64,000 nucleotides of DNA, taken from NCBI RefSeq assembly GCF_030433715.1, contig NZ_JAROCC010000001.1, positions 186,001 through 250,000 of the forward strand, given 5' to 3'. This DNA is from Sporosarcina highlanderae. GTDB lineage: Bacteria > Bacillota > Bacilli > Bacillales_A > Planococcaceae. Both the position numbers and the translations under genes were made by a program. Shown here piece after piece: positions 36,827 to 46,341 of this stretch (its first letter is position 1; each line of letters begins with the position of its first letter). A model generated the notes under the pieces. That model saw nothing but the letters and a program-made list of their open reading frames with translations. It was not told the DNA's origin and made no database searches.

Positions 36827-37781
36827 AGAAGATCACTCCAATGATGGTAAAGATTATCCAAAATGCGAACGATGCTGCGTGCATCTGCCTTATTGCGGAT
36901 TTGATATGTGCAGCTTTCAATGGGTTTTGTCCAGGCCCGATTTCCGGGCGTTCGGAGACAACTCCACGGTATGTACTTTTTCCGCCTAATTTGACACCTA
37001 ACTGCCATGCGGTTGCCGCTTCCAAAAATCCGCTGTTCGGGCTTGGATGACATCGAGCGTCTTTGCTCCAACCGACCAATCGTTTTCTAAGCGGGATTCC
37101 ACCTTCGTTCGGCGACACTAACAAGATGAGCAATCCGGTGATCCTTGCGGGAATGAAGTTCAAGACGTCATCCGTGAGCGCGGAAAACTTGCCGAAATCA
37201 CGGTAACGCTCATCTTTGTAGCCGATCATCGAATCGAGCGTGTTGACGGCTTTATACATCCATAAGCCAGGGGCACCAAATAAAAACGCCCAAAATAATG
37301 GCGCCGTCACGCCGTCAGAAGTGTTTTCGGATACGGTTTCGATTGCACCGCGGGCGATGCCGGGCTCTTTTAATTTATCGGTGTCGCGGCCGACAATCCA
37401 CGAAAGCTTCTTCCTTGCTTCATCCATGTCCCCTGCTTCAAGCGGCGCGTACACTTCAAGTGCGGCATCCTTCAAACTTTTTTGGGCTAGGCCGATAGCG
37501 ATCAAGATGGCTTCGACGATTATTCCGAATACGATATGTAATTGGTAGGCGATGCCAATTACGGCAATCACGATCGCTGTTACGATGAAAATTATAATGA
37601 ACAGCATTCCCGCGCCTTTTAGTACGCGGGCGCGTCCTTTGTTGAGGGCCGCGGTGAGCTTCGAGATGAATGTGCCGATCCATCGGACAGGATGTGGCCA
37701 GTTCGGGGGATCTCCGATTAAGCGGTCAAGGACGAACCCTAACGCGATTGCAACAAAATGAGCTTGCATTATGAGGGCCAT
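36813..37781 (-). CDS. cbiB: Adenosylcobinamide-phosphate synthase CbiB
   Basis: 322 residues with several membrane helices. DRLIGDPPNWPHPVRWIG at the start, ETVSENTSDGVTAPLFWAFL and MIGYKDERYRDFGKFSA are the conserved loops. Attaches aminopropanol phosphate to adenosylcobyrate, which would come from CbiZ cleavage or import. Overlaps both neighbours (13 nt with the BtuD-CbiZ gene, 14 nt with cobD). Confidence 0.93.
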   Translation of the reverse strand: MALIMQAHFVAIALGFVLDRLIGDPPNWPHPVRWIGTFISKLTAALNKGRARVLKGAGMLFIIIFIVTAIVIAVIGIAYQLHIVFGIIVEAILIAIGLAQKSLKDAALEVYAPLEAGDMDEARKKLSWIVGRDTDKLKEPGIARGAIETVSENTSDGVTAPLFWAFLFGAPGLWMYKAVNTLDSMIGYKDERYRDFGKFSALTDDVLNFIPARITGLLILLVSPNEGGIPLRKRLVGWSKDARCHPSPNSGFLEAATAWQLGVKLGGKSTYRGVVSERPEIGPGQNPLKAAHIKSAIRQMHAASFAFWIIFTIIGVIFYAIA

Positions 37782-39241
37782 ACTTTCGCTTTTTTATAGG
37801 CCTGAACCGCGCGTACAGTACTGTCATAAACGCCGTGGCCAATCAGTTTGCCGAGTGGAGTGATCGGTCCCGCGTACGGCAGGTGTTCTCCTTCCTGGGT
37901 CGCTGCGATGAGCAGGCTGTCGGTCGACGTGCCTGTCGCGATTGTGCCTGTGAGCGGGTCTTTTATGTCTTCGGTTTGAAGGGCTTTCGTTTTCGCCTCG
38001 GTTGCGGTGATCATCGCTTGGATGAACGCTTCGTCGGGCAGATGCCCGTTGACGATGACCCATGTGTTGATGGTGCCGATGCGCTGTTCCCGGTCTCGCG
38101 TTAGGGATTCCGAGACATCGACGGCGTTGCCTACACCGGCAGTGACCATGATAAGGACGGATCCAAATTCGCCTTTGTATTCGCCGATTTCTGCGTGTTC
38201 GGTCGTGACGGCGGTCATCATGCCGACGGTGTCGGTGAGGTGGTAGCCGCGTTTTCCAAGATAGTCCGCCATTTCCGCTTTGACGTCATCGGCGTTGTAG
38301 TTGGCGTCGACGTGGCGGTTGACGAATGCGCGGTACCAGCCCATTCCTGGGTTCGTGACGGCGGATGAGATCGTTTTCAACGGTTGATCGACTTTGAATG
38401 AAACATGATCCGCTGAGACGGTGAATTGCTGTTTATTGACAGTGAACGGTTTTTCTTCCTCCTTTGTATCAGGGAGGAGTGTCATCTGTGGCTTTGGCAG
38501 TTCAGGGTGTGGCTGTGTTTTTACGCGAGCGTTATATACAGTGCCGATTGTCGTTTCTTGGATGACATCCTTCGGGTCGCCGATTGTCGCAATCCGGCCA
38601 TTTTCCATGAGGAGCAACCGGTCGCAATAGAGCGAGGCAAGGTTGATGTCGTGGAAGACGGAGACGACGGTGACGCCTTTTTCGTTTTTCTGCTTGCGGA
38701 TTGTGTCCAATAATTGTTGCTGATGCGCGATATCAAGGTGGTTCGTCGGTTCATCCAACAGAAGGATCGGTGCTTCCTGCGCGAGTGCCTGCGCAACGAA
38801 AACGCGTTGCTGCTCGCCACCTGAAAGAAGTTCGATCGGCGTGTCACTGTAACGGGTGACGCCTGTATAGGCAAGCGCTTCGTTTACGGCACGCTCGTCC
38901 TCATTCGACCAAGATGAGAAAAGCCCGGATTGGTGCGGGTATCTGCCAAGTGCGACGGTGTCTTTCACTGAATGGGAAAACGCATGCGCATGGAGTTGCG
39001 GAAGGACCGCGACCTTTCTTGCGAATTGTTTTTGGGAATAAACTGCGGAATCCTTCCCATCAATCTCGACTGTGCCTTCAAGTTTCGGCAAGATGCCTGA
39101 AATGATTTTAAGAAGTGTCGATTTCCCGCTGCCGTTCGGTCCAAGGATCCCTAAAACTTCCCCTTTTTCCACAGAGAATGAGATGTTTTTGACGATTGGC
39201 TCTTTGCCGTAGCCTCCTGAGAGGTTGTCGACTTTCAGCAT
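37769..39241 (-). CDS. btuD-cbiZ: BtuD-type ABC ATPase fused to adenosylcobinamide amidohydrolase CbiZ
   Basis: 490 residues in two parts. Residues 1-~255 form an iron/B12-family ABC ATPase (Walker A LGPNGSGKSTLL, signature LSGGEQQRVFVAQAL, Walker B ILLLDEPTNHLD, switch His in VFHDIN). After a linker rich in Pro and Glu, residues ~285-490 match CbiZ (ISSAVTNPGMGWYRAFVNRH, VLIMVTAGVGNAVDVSE, GTINTWVIVNGHL). CbiZ hydrolyses adenosylcobinamide to adenosylcobyrate. Fusion to the importer ATPase couples uptake with remodelling. The real start at 39241 is one nt after the btuC stop. Confidence 0.92.
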   Translation of the reverse strand: MLKVDNLSGGYGKEPIVKNISFSVEKGEVLGILGPNGSGKSTLLKIISGILPKLEGTVEIDGKDSAVYSQKQFARKVAVLPQLHAHAFSHSVKDTVALGRYPHQSGLFSSWSNEDERAVNEALAYTGVTRYSDTPIELLSGGEQQRVFVAQALAQEAPILLLDEPTNHLDIAHQQQLLDTIRKQKNEKGVTVVSVFHDINLASLYCDRLLLMENGRIATIGDPKDVIQETTIGTVYNARVKTQPHPELPKPQMTLLPDTKEEEKPFTVNKQQFTVSADHVSFKVDQPLKTISSAVTNPGMGWYRAFVNRHVDANYNADDVKAEMADYLGKRGYHLTDTVGMMTAVTTEHAEIGEYKGEFGSVLIMVTAGVGNAVDVSESLTRDREQRIGTINTWVIVNGHLPDEAFIQAMITATEAKTKALQTEDIKDPLTGTIATGTSTDSLLIAATQEGEHLPYAGPITPLGKLIGHGVYDSTVRAVQAYKKAKVWPS

Positions 39242-39242
39242 G

Positions 39243-40235
39243 TTACATGGCCCCTTTCCTTCTCTGTCTGTAGAAGATGTATGCGAACACCGGCGCGCCG
39301 ATGAATGCAGTGATGACGCCGACCGGCAGTTCCGTTGGCGAGATGATCGTTCGTGCAATCAGGTCGCAGATGATTAATAGTGAAGCACCGTTCATGAACG
39401 ATAATGTTAGCAAGTGCCGGTGATCGGAGCCCCACATGAGTCGTGTCATATGTGGTACGACGAGGCCGACGAAGCCGATCGTTCCGGAAACGGCGACCGC
39501 TGAGCCTGTGAGTACGGAGCCGCCAATCAGGATCATGAATTTCCGGCGTTTGACGTTGACGCCTAAGTGATGGGCGCGTTCTTCCCCGAATAGCATTGCG
39601 TTCAATTCCCTGCGGTTGAGCCAAAGAATGAAGGAGCCGATAACGACGAACGGCAACACCATGAGAATGTAATTCCAGCTTCGCATCGATACGCTGCCAA
39701 GGAGCCAACCGATGATTTGACGGAGTTCTTCACCTGTGAGCGCGATCATGAGCGACAGGACGGAGCCTAAAAATGAACCGAAGATGATTCCGGTTAGAAT
39801 GATCGTTTCCATTTTCATTGAGCGGTCGACAAGTTTTGCGAAGCCGATGACGAGGAACATTGTCAAGGCGGCGCCTGCCATGCTGAATACCGGAAGTGTG
39901 TATGGGCCTAAGATTGGGATCGATAAACCGAAAAAGAGTGTCATGACGGCACCGACAGAGGCGCCGGACGACACTCCGAGGGTGTATGGGTCAGCAAGCG
40001 GATTTTTCAGTAATCCTTGGAAGGCGGCTCCTGCGATTGCGAGCGACGCGCCGACGAGCCCGGCCAAGATGACGCGGGGCATGCGGATTTTCCAAAGGAT
40101 ATTCGAAGCTGTTGTGTCCGTCGAGTCCCAAAACGTTTGGATCGGAATTTTAACGGTTCCAATCGAGACACCGAGCCAAACCGCCACTATGAGTGTGGCG
40201 GCGGACACGATGTAGGCTATTGTTGCTTTATTCAC
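39243..40235 (-). CDS. btuC: Cobalamin ABC transporter permease
   Basis: 330 residues, FecCD/BtuC family with about ten membrane helices. RMPRVILAGLVGASLAIAGA, NPLADPYTLGVSSGASVGAV and VPHMTRLMWGSDHRHLL are the conserved blocks, the last near the coupling helix to the ATPase. Pairs with the downstream fused ATPase and with BtuF, whose gene overlaps by 8 nt. Confidence 0.92.
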   Translation of the reverse strand: MNKATIAYIVSAATLIVAVWLGVSIGTVKIPIQTFWDSTDTTASNILWKIRMPRVILAGLVGASLAIAGAAFQGLLKNPLADPYTLGVSSGASVGAVMTLFFGLSIPILGPYTLPVFSMAGAALTMFLVIGFAKLVDRSMKMETIILTGIIFGSFLGSVLSLMIALTGEELRQIIGWLLGSVSMRSWNYILMVLPFVVIGSFILWLNRRELNAMLFGEERAHHLGVNVKRRKFMILIGGSVLTGSAVAVSGTIGFVGLVVPHMTRLMWGSDHRHLLTLSFMNGASLLIICDLIARTIISPTELPVGVITAFIGAPVFAYIFYRQRRKGAM

Positions 40236-41199
40236 CGAAAAGCTCTGGATAGATCGCTTTCGCTATTTCTTCCAGTCCTTCCGCGAGGCGTGGGCCTGTA
40301 CGGCTCGTTTTGTTTTCGTCGACTTGGACGACAGCGTCTTCTTTGACTGCCGTGATACTAGCGAATCCGGCACGGTTTTTCACGCTTTCAACGATATCCG
40401 GCACATAGCTGTACATGACAAGGATGACGTCAGGGTTTTGGCTGACGATTTCTTCAGGGCTGATCATGACCCAGCCTTCCTCTGTGATGACGTTTTCGGC
40501 ACTGAGCATTTCAAGGATTTCTTGCATGAATGTGTTTTTACCTGGCGCGTAGATTTCAGGTGCATCGGAAGTTTCAATGAATACGCGTTTCATGTTCTTA
40601 GCTTTGACTTTGTCTGTTTTCGCGATTACTTCTGCCACTTTTGCCTTCATATTTTCGATGATTTTTTCTGCTTCATCTGCCTTGCCCGTCGCTTCTCCGA
40701 TTGTTTGGATCGTTTCGTATGTTTCGTCGAAGTTGGTTGCGTTTTTCACGACGAATACGTTGATGCCTGCGTCACGGATTTGTTGAAGTCCTTCGTCTCC
40801 CATGCCGAGGCCGGATTCATGTGCAAAAACAATGTCCGGGTTCAGTGCCACGATTTTCTCGACGTTGAACTCCATTCCGCCGATTTTCTCTTTTTCAAGG
40901 GCTTCAGCAGGGTAATCGTCGTAATCGCTAACTCCAACGATTTCTTCATTCAGGCCAAGTGCGAATAGGATTTCAGTGTTGCTTGGCATCATGGATACGA
41001 TTGTTTCAGGTGCTTTATCAAGTGTGATTTCATTGCCGACTGAGTCGGTCAATTTGAGTGGGAAAGTTGCGTCAGCCGCTTGTTCAGTTTGCGAGCCATT
41101 TGTTGGGTTATCGTCTTTCTTCGCGTCGTCCGTGCCGCATGCTGCAAGCAGGAATGTCGCTAAAATTGCTGTTAGACATAGTTGCCAAAACTTTTTCAT
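40228..41199 (-). CDS. btuF: Cobalamin-binding lipoprotein BtuF
   Basis: 323 residues. Signal sequence with lipobox LLAACG (Cys21), then an Asp/Asn/Gln-rich linker, then a periplasmic-binding-protein type III fold (ETIVSMMPSNTEILFALGL, GGMEFNVEKIVALNPDIVFA, ending in a helix). First gene of the operon, behind the cobalamin riboswitch and terminator. Binding of corrinoid rather than siderophore is inferred from that riboswitch and the following genes. Confidence 0.9.
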   Translation of the reverse strand: MKKFWQLCLTAILATFLLAACGTDDAKKDDNPTNGSQTEQAADATFPLKLTDSVGNEITLDKAPETIVSMMPSNTEILFALGLNEEIVGVSDYDDYPAEALEKEKIGGMEFNVEKIVALNPDIVFAHESGLGMGDEGLQQIRDAGINVFVVKNATNFDETYETIQTIGEATGKADEAEKIIENMKAKVAEVIAKTDKVKAKNMKRVFIETSDAPEIYAPGKNTFMQEILEMLSAENVITEEGWVMISPEEIVSQNPDVILVMYSYVPDIVESVKNRAGFASITAVKEDAVVQVDENKTSRTGPRLAEGLEEIAKAIYPELFGE

Positions 41200-41222
41200 T
41201 CTGATTTCCTCCTGTTTGTTCC

Positions 41223-41253
41223 AAATAAAAATCCCCCGTTTTGTGGACGGAGG
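41223..41253 (-). terminator. Expression-platform terminator of the cobalamin riboswitch
   Basis: On the minus strand CCTCCGT pairs with ACGGGGG (one U-G), loop of 7 nt, then ATTTTTATTT. It lies between the riboswitch and btuF, so premature termination when adenosylcobalamin is bound is likely. Confidence 0.7.
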
Positions 41254-41338
41254 AATGTGCTTAGTAAAAATACGGGCGTGTAGATAAACCGAACGCGCTG
41301 ATTTCCACCAAACCTATCCTCGTAGGGTACGGGTGACT

Positions 41339-41506
41339 CATGAAGGCAGGTCTCCTGGCTCGTGTTTTAATCGCTTCGCCGCGCCTTCCCAGAAATTTTT
41401 CCAGTGGCGTTGTTGCGGCAAGCTCAACACATACAGTGGCGGGACCGCGCCGGCATTGAACCGGCTTCCCTTTTAACCCCGGCGTTGACGGCGGGGCACC
41501 TTCATG
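41339..41506 (-). promoter_or_regulatory. Cobalamin riboswitch
   Basis: Minus strand: P1 arm ATGAAGG at the 5' side pairs with CCTTCAT at the 3' side. Conserved elements are GCCACTG in the core and the B12 box GAGCCAGGAGACCTGCC at the 3' end. The GCCGGTTCAATGCCGGC hairpin and the purine-rich GGGAAGCC are also typical. It controls the 13 genes btuF to cblS. Confidence 0.95.
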
Positions 41507-41533
41507 TTTGGTTATGTAATTGTGTACGAGATT

Positions 41534-41561
41534 ATTATACTATAGATTTTTCGGTTGTCGA
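41534..41561 (-). promoter_or_regulatory. Sigma-A promoter of the cobalamin operon
   Basis: -35 TCGACA (41561-41556), 16 nt, perfect -10 TATAAT (41539-41534). Transcription would start shortly before the riboswitch 5' end at about 41506-41528. Confidence 0.7.
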
Positions 41562-41600
41562 GGGATGGGGATTTCTAAGCTATGAGCCTTTTGAATGCAT

Positions 41601-41720
41601 GCGGGCGTTTATGCGTGAATTTCTGCATTTATGCGTATCTGTACGGATTTATGCGCGAATTTGAGGGTTTATGCATATTTTGAGGGATTTATGCGTTTTT
41701 GATGAGATTTATGCGTGTTT
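41601..41720 (+). repeat. 20-nt period repeat array, TTTATGCG family, copy 2
   Basis: Cores ATGCG (one ATGCA) at 41611, 41631, 41651, 41671, 41691 and 41711, each preceded by TTT: exact 20-nt spacing over six units. Lies between the cobalamin operon promoter and the argS terminator. Confidence 0.92.
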
Positions 41721-41723
41721 AGG

Positions 41724-41763
41724 AAAAAAACTCCTCCGCGGATGTTCTGCGGAGGAGTTTTTT
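41724..41763. terminator. Terminator after argS
   Basis: CTCCTCCGC / GCGGAGGAG perfect stem (41731-41739, 41749-41757) flanked by seven A and six T. Works for argS on the minus strand and can also act on the plus strand. Confidence 0.9.
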
Positions 41764-41768
41764 CGATG

Positions 41769-43436
41769 TTACATTCTTTCTGGTGCGGAAACGCCGATCA
41801 GTTTCAGCGCATTTGCGATTGTTGTGCGTGTTGCTGTTATTAGAGATAGACGTGCTTCGGATAGATCGCGGTTTTCCGGATCAAGCACTTTTTCTGCGTT
41901 GTAGAAGCTGTGGAATTCCGCAGCTAACTCTTGGATGTAGATTGTGATCCGGTGTGGTGCGCGCATTCTTGCTGCGTCGCTTACTACACGTGGGAAGTCG
42001 CCGATTTTCTTTAATAATGACGATTCCTTTTCGGATTGCAATAAATTCAAATGATCTGTTGAAGCCGAAAGATTCGATTCATCCGCTTGGCGCAGGATCG
42101 ATGAAATCCGTGCATGCGCGTATTGCGCGTAGTATACAGGGTTTTCATTTGACTGTGAAATGGCTAAGTCGAGATCGAAATCCATTTGTGAATCGCCTGA
42201 ACGCATCGCGAAGAAATAGCGGACTGCGTCCAAACCGACATCTTCGACCAGTTCGCGCAATGTGACAGCTTTTCCTGTCCGTTTGCTCATTTTGAACTTT
42301 TCGCCGTCCTTATAGAGCTGGACCATTTGCGCAACTTCCACTTCAAGTGTGTCGCGGTCATAGCCCAACGCCTCGATTGCCGCCTTCATACGCGGGATAT
42401 AGCCATGGTGGTCGGCGCCCCAGATGTTGATGAGCTTATCGAAACCGCGGCGAAGCTTGTCTTCGTGATACGCGATATCCGGCGTCAAGTATGTGTATGA
42501 GCCGTCGTTTTTGATGAGTACGCGGTCTTTATCATCTCCGAACGCAGTCGAACGGAACCATGTTGCACCTTCTTCTTCATATACATGTCCGTTTGCACGA
42601 AGTTTATCGAGCGCGATGCCGATTTTCCCATCCGTATAGAGGGATGTTTCAGAGAACCAGTTATCGAATCGGACGCGGAAATTCTCGAGGTCCTGCTTCA
42701 ATTTCGCCAATTCGAAATTAAGACCGTACTCTCTGAAGAATTCCTGGCGTTCCTTTTCGGACATATTTACGTATTTATCTCCGAATTCCTCAGCAAGCTG
42801 CTTACCGATTTCGATGATGTCTTGGCCGTGGTAGCCGTCTTCCGGCATTTCTTTTTCAAGACCTAAAGCCTCGAAGTATCGCGCCTCGACTGAAAGGGCC
42901 AAATTATTCACTTGATTGCCCGCGTCATTGATGTAGTATTCCCTTGATACATCGAAGCCTGCAAAATCAAGGATATTGCACAATGAATCGCCGATTGATG
43001 CACCGCGTGCATGTCCAAGATGTAAGTCACCCGTTGGATTTGCTGAGACGAATTCTACTTGCACTTTCTCGTTATTTCCGTAAGTGGATCGGCCGTAGTT
43101 TTCCGCTTGGGAAAGGACTGCTGTAATGACCTCTCCCAACGTATCGCTTTTCAATTTAATGTTGATGAATCCTGGTCCAGCTATTTCTATCGATTCGATA
43201 GCCGTTTTAGACACGTCCAGTTTCTCAAGAAGCGCTTCTGCAATGGCACGTGGCGGCTTTTTCGCGATTTTCGTCAATTGCATCGCGATGTTTGTTGCGT
43301 AGTCCCCGTTCTCCTTATTCTTAGGTGTTTCGAGGATAATGTCCGGCATTTCAGTGCTTTCTGCCATGCCTGAAGTAATTACTGCCTCGCGAAATGCTTC
43401 TTTGATTTCATGTTGGATCTTTTCAACTGCGTTCAT
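41769..43436 (-). CDS. argS: Arginyl-tRNA synthetase
   Basis: 555 residues, class I synthetase. HIGH motif as HLGHARGA near residue 132; KMSK as [12 protein letters not shown]-terminal Add1 domain and C-terminal anticodon-binding helical domain ([18 protein letters not shown] onward). No T-box leader was seen upstream; its start overlaps the ywiB stop by 4 nt, so the two genes are co-transcribed. Confidence 0.96.
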   Translation of the reverse strand: MNAVEKIQHEIKEAFREAVITSGMAESTEMPDIILETPKNKENGDYATNIAMQLTKIAKKPPRAIAEALLEKLDVSKTAIESIEIAGPGFINIKLKSDTLGEVITAVLSQAENYGRSTYGNNEKVQVEFVSANPTGDLHLGHARGASIGDSLCNILDFAGFDVSREYYINDAGNQVNNLALSVEARYFEALGLEKEMPEDGYHGQDIIEIGKQLAEEFGDKYVNMSEKERQEFFREYGLNFELAKLKQDLENFRVRFDNWFSETSLYTDGKIGIALDKLRANGHVYEEEGATWFRSTAFGDDKDRVLIKNDGSYTYLTPDIAYHEDKLRRGFDKLINIWGADHHGYIPRMKAAIEALGYDRDTLEVEVAQMVQLYKDGEKFKMSKRTGKAVTLRELVEDVGLDAVRYFFAMRSGDSQMDFDLDLAISQSNENPVYYAQYAHARISSILRQADESNLSASTDHLNLLQSEKESSLLKKIGDFPRVVSDAARMRAPHRITIYIQELAAEFHSFYNAEKVLDPENRDLSEARLSLITATRTTIANALKLIGVSAPERM

Positions 43437-43858
43437 TTGTTTCCCTCCGTGTAGTAAATCGTCATTTCATGTATGCCAAGAAGTGCGTCTTCCGTATGCA
43501 ATTCGTAATGTGCCGTGAATCTATTTTCCGTCACTTCGAGTTTCGTCGTTTTCACTAACAAGTCAAACGTCGCTGGACCCGCGCCATATGTACCCGGCCG
43601 TATTTCGCAAGCAGTGAAAGGCAGACGCATTTGAACAGCGCCTGTTCTCATGATCAAAGCATCCGGTTCATCCAATTTGACAGTCGTCCTTACCTGTTGG
43701 CCGTTCAACTTCTCTTCAAATTGCAAATAAGTTTTCCCTGCTTTTTCAATCAATACCCCTGAAGCTGTCAATTCATGGTTATCCGTAGTTTGGCCATCGT
43801 GCCTGATGGAAGATTGGAGCAAGACATCCACAGTTCGTCCTTCTTTATTTGATTTCAC
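43433..43858 (-). CDS. ywiB: DUF1934 beta-barrel protein YwiB
   Basis: 141 residues, YwiB family, a calycin-like beta barrel of unknown function. [14 protein letters not shown] at the start and [22 protein letters not shown] at the end are the family segments. The frame extends to a TTG at 43882, but AAGGGCGGT lies correctly before a GTG at 43858, giving the normal family length. Upstream partner of argS as in B. subtilis. Confidence 0.85.
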   Translation of the reverse strand: MKSNKEGRTVDVLLQSSIRHDGQTTDNHELTASGVLIEKAGKTYLQFEEKLNGQQVRTTVKLDEPDALIMRTGAVQMRLPFTACEIRPGTYGAGPATFDLLVKTTKLEVTENRFTAHYELHTEDALLGIHEMTIYYTEGNK

Positions 43859-44019
43859 ACGTGCACCGCCCTTAAGGTTCAAAATATCAATCCATTATAT
43901 CGTTTTTTTGTCTATTATTCCAATAGATGATGATTTAATCATTTTCCCTCGTTTTTTCAGTTTAATCTTCTTCCTCCTGTTGCATACTGACTGGAAAGAA
44001 CGGCGGGAGAAGGGATTGC

Positions 44020-46077
44020 ATGAAACGAGTAGACTATATTAAAAAGAGAAAGAGACGCGTTTTTTTACGACGTTTTACCATGCTCATAATTACAGCGGTG
44101 ACGGCGTTTTTCACTATGTTTCTATGCCTTCGTCTATATGCTCAAATTACAGGCGCTCCTTCTTTAAGCGTCCCGAAGGCAAGTGTGTTCCTTGATAAGA
44201 ACGGACATCAGATTGGCGATAAATTTTCTGAAGAACGTCGATATTGGGTCGACCTTGATGAGATTTCCCCGTTTTTGATCGATGCGGTAATCGCAACTGA
44301 AGACAGGAATTTTTATAGCCATAACGGATTTGATTATAAACGGATTGCCGGAGCGCTTTTGAAAGATATTAAAACGATGCGAAAAGCGGAAGGCGCGAGC
44401 TCCATTACCCAACAGTATGCCCGTAATTTATTTTTAACATTTGAAAAGTCTTGGACCCGGAAAATAAAAGAGGCATTGTATGCGTACCGGATGGAGACTT
44501 TTTACGAGAAAGATGTTATTTTGGAAGGCTATTTGAATACGGTCTATTTTGGGCATGGGATGTATGGCGTCGAGGCTGCAAGCAGGTATTATTTCGCGAA
44601 GTCTGCGAAGGATTTGACGCTTGAGGAATCGGCCGTCATTACGGCGATTGCGAAAGGCCCTTCGATTTACTCCCCACGGGATTACCCGGAGCGTTCAAGG
44701 GAACGGCAATTGCTGATCCTTTCACTTATGGAGAGTCAGGGGTTCATCACAGAGCAGCAAAGGGATCGTGCAGCTGATATGGCAGTCACGCTGAAAACGG
44801 ACGACTGGGCTGATATGAAACGAGTAGCCCCTTACTTCCTCGATGAGGTGTGGCGGGAAGCGGAGCGGATTTTGAGCAAAAAAGGACGATACCCTGCGGA
44901 GGGTGGTTGGACAATCCGGACAACGCTTGACCAGCATCATCAGAAGTCAGCTGAGGAATACATCAAAAAATGGATGCCGGATGGCGAGCTTCAAGTTGGC
45001 TTCATATCGATTGAACCTGAGACAGGTGCTATTACGTCGCTTGTCGGCGGTGTGAATTATTCGGAAAGTCCTTTTAACCGGGTGACGCAAGCGAAACGGC
45101 AGCCTGGTTCTGCGATGAAGCCGATTTTATACGCGGCTGCGCTTGAGGAAGGATACAACCCGTTGACGTTCAAGTCGACGGAGCGGACGGTTTTTACCTA
45201 CGATGATGGGCGCGCCACGTATGAACCTAAAAATATTAACGGAAAGTTCGCGGGCCATCCGATTTCCTTGGCGCAGGCGCTTGCCATCTCGGATAATATA
45301 TACGCAGTGAAAACGCTTGAGGACATCGGCTATAAGAAATTCAATAAAATGGCGGAACGGTTAGGGCTTAACGTCAAGTTCCAGGAGTCCCCGGCCGTTG
45401 CGTTAGGGACATCAGAGGTTTCATTGTTAGAGATGACCAACGCATATAACAGGATTGCATCGGGCGGATTGCAGGTCGAACCTACGACGATTTTATCCAT
45501 TACGGACGCAGAAGGTAAAACGGTTTACGAACAACCGAAGAAAAGTACAAAACGATCCATCACTGAACAGGATGCATTTGTGCTTACCCATTTATTGACA
45601 GGCATGTTCGACCCTGTTTTCAATGATTATTCCGTTTCAACCGGACTATCGATGCGTTCCAAGCAAAGCAGGCCATACGCTGCAAAATCGGGAACTACCA
45701 TTTCAGACCAGTATCTTATCGGGTTCACACCGTCACTAACCGCGGGTATCTGGACCGGGTATGATGTCGGGCAACAACTGACGGACTTACAGGATAAGGC
45801 CGCTTCAAAGAAAATTTGGATCGACTTCATGGAAACAGTCCACGCCGGCAAAGCACCCGAGCCGTTCATCCCACCGAAAGGCGTGAGCAGCATTAAGGTC
45901 GATATTGAAACCGGCGGAATCGCCGTCAACGAATGCCCGAAGCAGCGGCTTATGTATTTGAAGGAAAAAGATATGCCTCAAAAGCTTTGCACGGATAAGA
46001 ACTTGAGGGAGCAAAATAACGGCGAGGACCCTGAGTCAGGGACATTTGAGCTGTTTCCGTTTTCGTTTTTTGAATAA
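44020..46077 (+). CDS. pbpG: Class A penicillin-binding protein (PbpG/YwhE-like)
   Basis: 685 residues, bifunctional. One N-terminal helix (~17-40), then a GT51 glycosyltransferase domain with the catalytic Glu in VIATEDRNFYSHNGFD, plus EGASSITQQYARNLFL and GHGMYGVEAASRYYF. The transpeptidase domain has SxxK as RQPGSAMKPIL, SDN in LAISDNIYAVKT, and KSGTT for the third motif. B. subtilis pbpG is expressed in the forespore under sigma-F; this gene has the same place next to argS-ywiB, in opposite orientation to them. Ribosome binding site GGGAGAAGGG. Confidence 0.93.
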   Translation: MKRVDYIKKRKRRVFLRRFTMLIITAVTAFFTMFLCLRLYAQITGAPSLSVPKASVFLDKNGHQIGDKFSEERRYWVDLDEISPFLIDAVIATEDRNFYSHNGFDYKRIAGALLKDIKTMRKAEGASSITQQYARNLFLTFEKSWTRKIKEALYAYRMETFYEKDVILEGYLNTVYFGHGMYGVEAASRYYFAKSAKDLTLEESAVITAIAKGPSIYSPRDYPERSRERQLLILSLMESQGFITEQQRDRAADMAVTLKTDDWADMKRVAPYFLDEVWREAERILSKKGRYPAEGGWTIRTTLDQHHQKSAEEYIKKWMPDGELQVGFISIEPETGAITSLVGGVNYSESPFNRVTQAKRQPGSAMKPILYAAALEEGYNPLTFKSTERTVFTYDDGRATYEPKNINGKFAGHPISLAQALAISDNIYAVKTLEDIGYKKFNKMAERLGLNVKFQESPAVALGTSEVSLLEMTNAYNRIASGGLQVEPTTILSITDAEGKTVYEQPKKSTKRSITEQDAFVLTHLLTGMFDPVFNDYSVSTGLSMRSKQSRPYAAKSGTTISDQYLIGFTPSLTAGIWTGYDVGQQLTDLQDKAASKKIWIDFMETVHAGKAPEPFIPPKGVSSIKVDIETGGIAVNECPKQRLMYLKEKDMPQKLCTDKNLREQNNGEDPESGTFELFPFSFFE

Positions 46078-46112
46078 ACCGTGGGAATAAACCGTGGGAA
46101 TTCTCGACAATC

Positions 46113-46158
46113 AAAAAAGCTTCGCCTTCCGAAGTTCATCGGATGGCAAAGCTTTTTT
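46113..46158. terminator. Terminator after pbpG
   Basis: AAAAAAGCTT / AAGCTTTTTT outer stem with an inner GCCTTCCG / CGGATGGC pairing. It works in both directions. The following ~180 nt up to the ywhD end contain no convincing gene. Confidence 0.85.
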
Positions 46159-46341
46159 ACCGTCAATGTGGTCTATCTTATGATGGAACATTGCTTGGGT
46201 TGGTAATGAACCAGCATTTGACAGAATTCACATGCTTCGGTTGTCCTAGCTTACAAGTGCAAGCTGTAGTTTCAGTGTACTTCCTTTTCGGCGGACATTC
46301 AACCTCAGATGATGGTGTACAGTTAAACTTTCACAGTTTGT

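Noticed and set aside
40324..40968. 214-residue plus-strand frame
   Set aside because: Lies wholly antisense to btuF, whose lipoprotein signal and fold are clear; composition (Phe, His, Cys, Asp rich) is typical of an antisense shadow.
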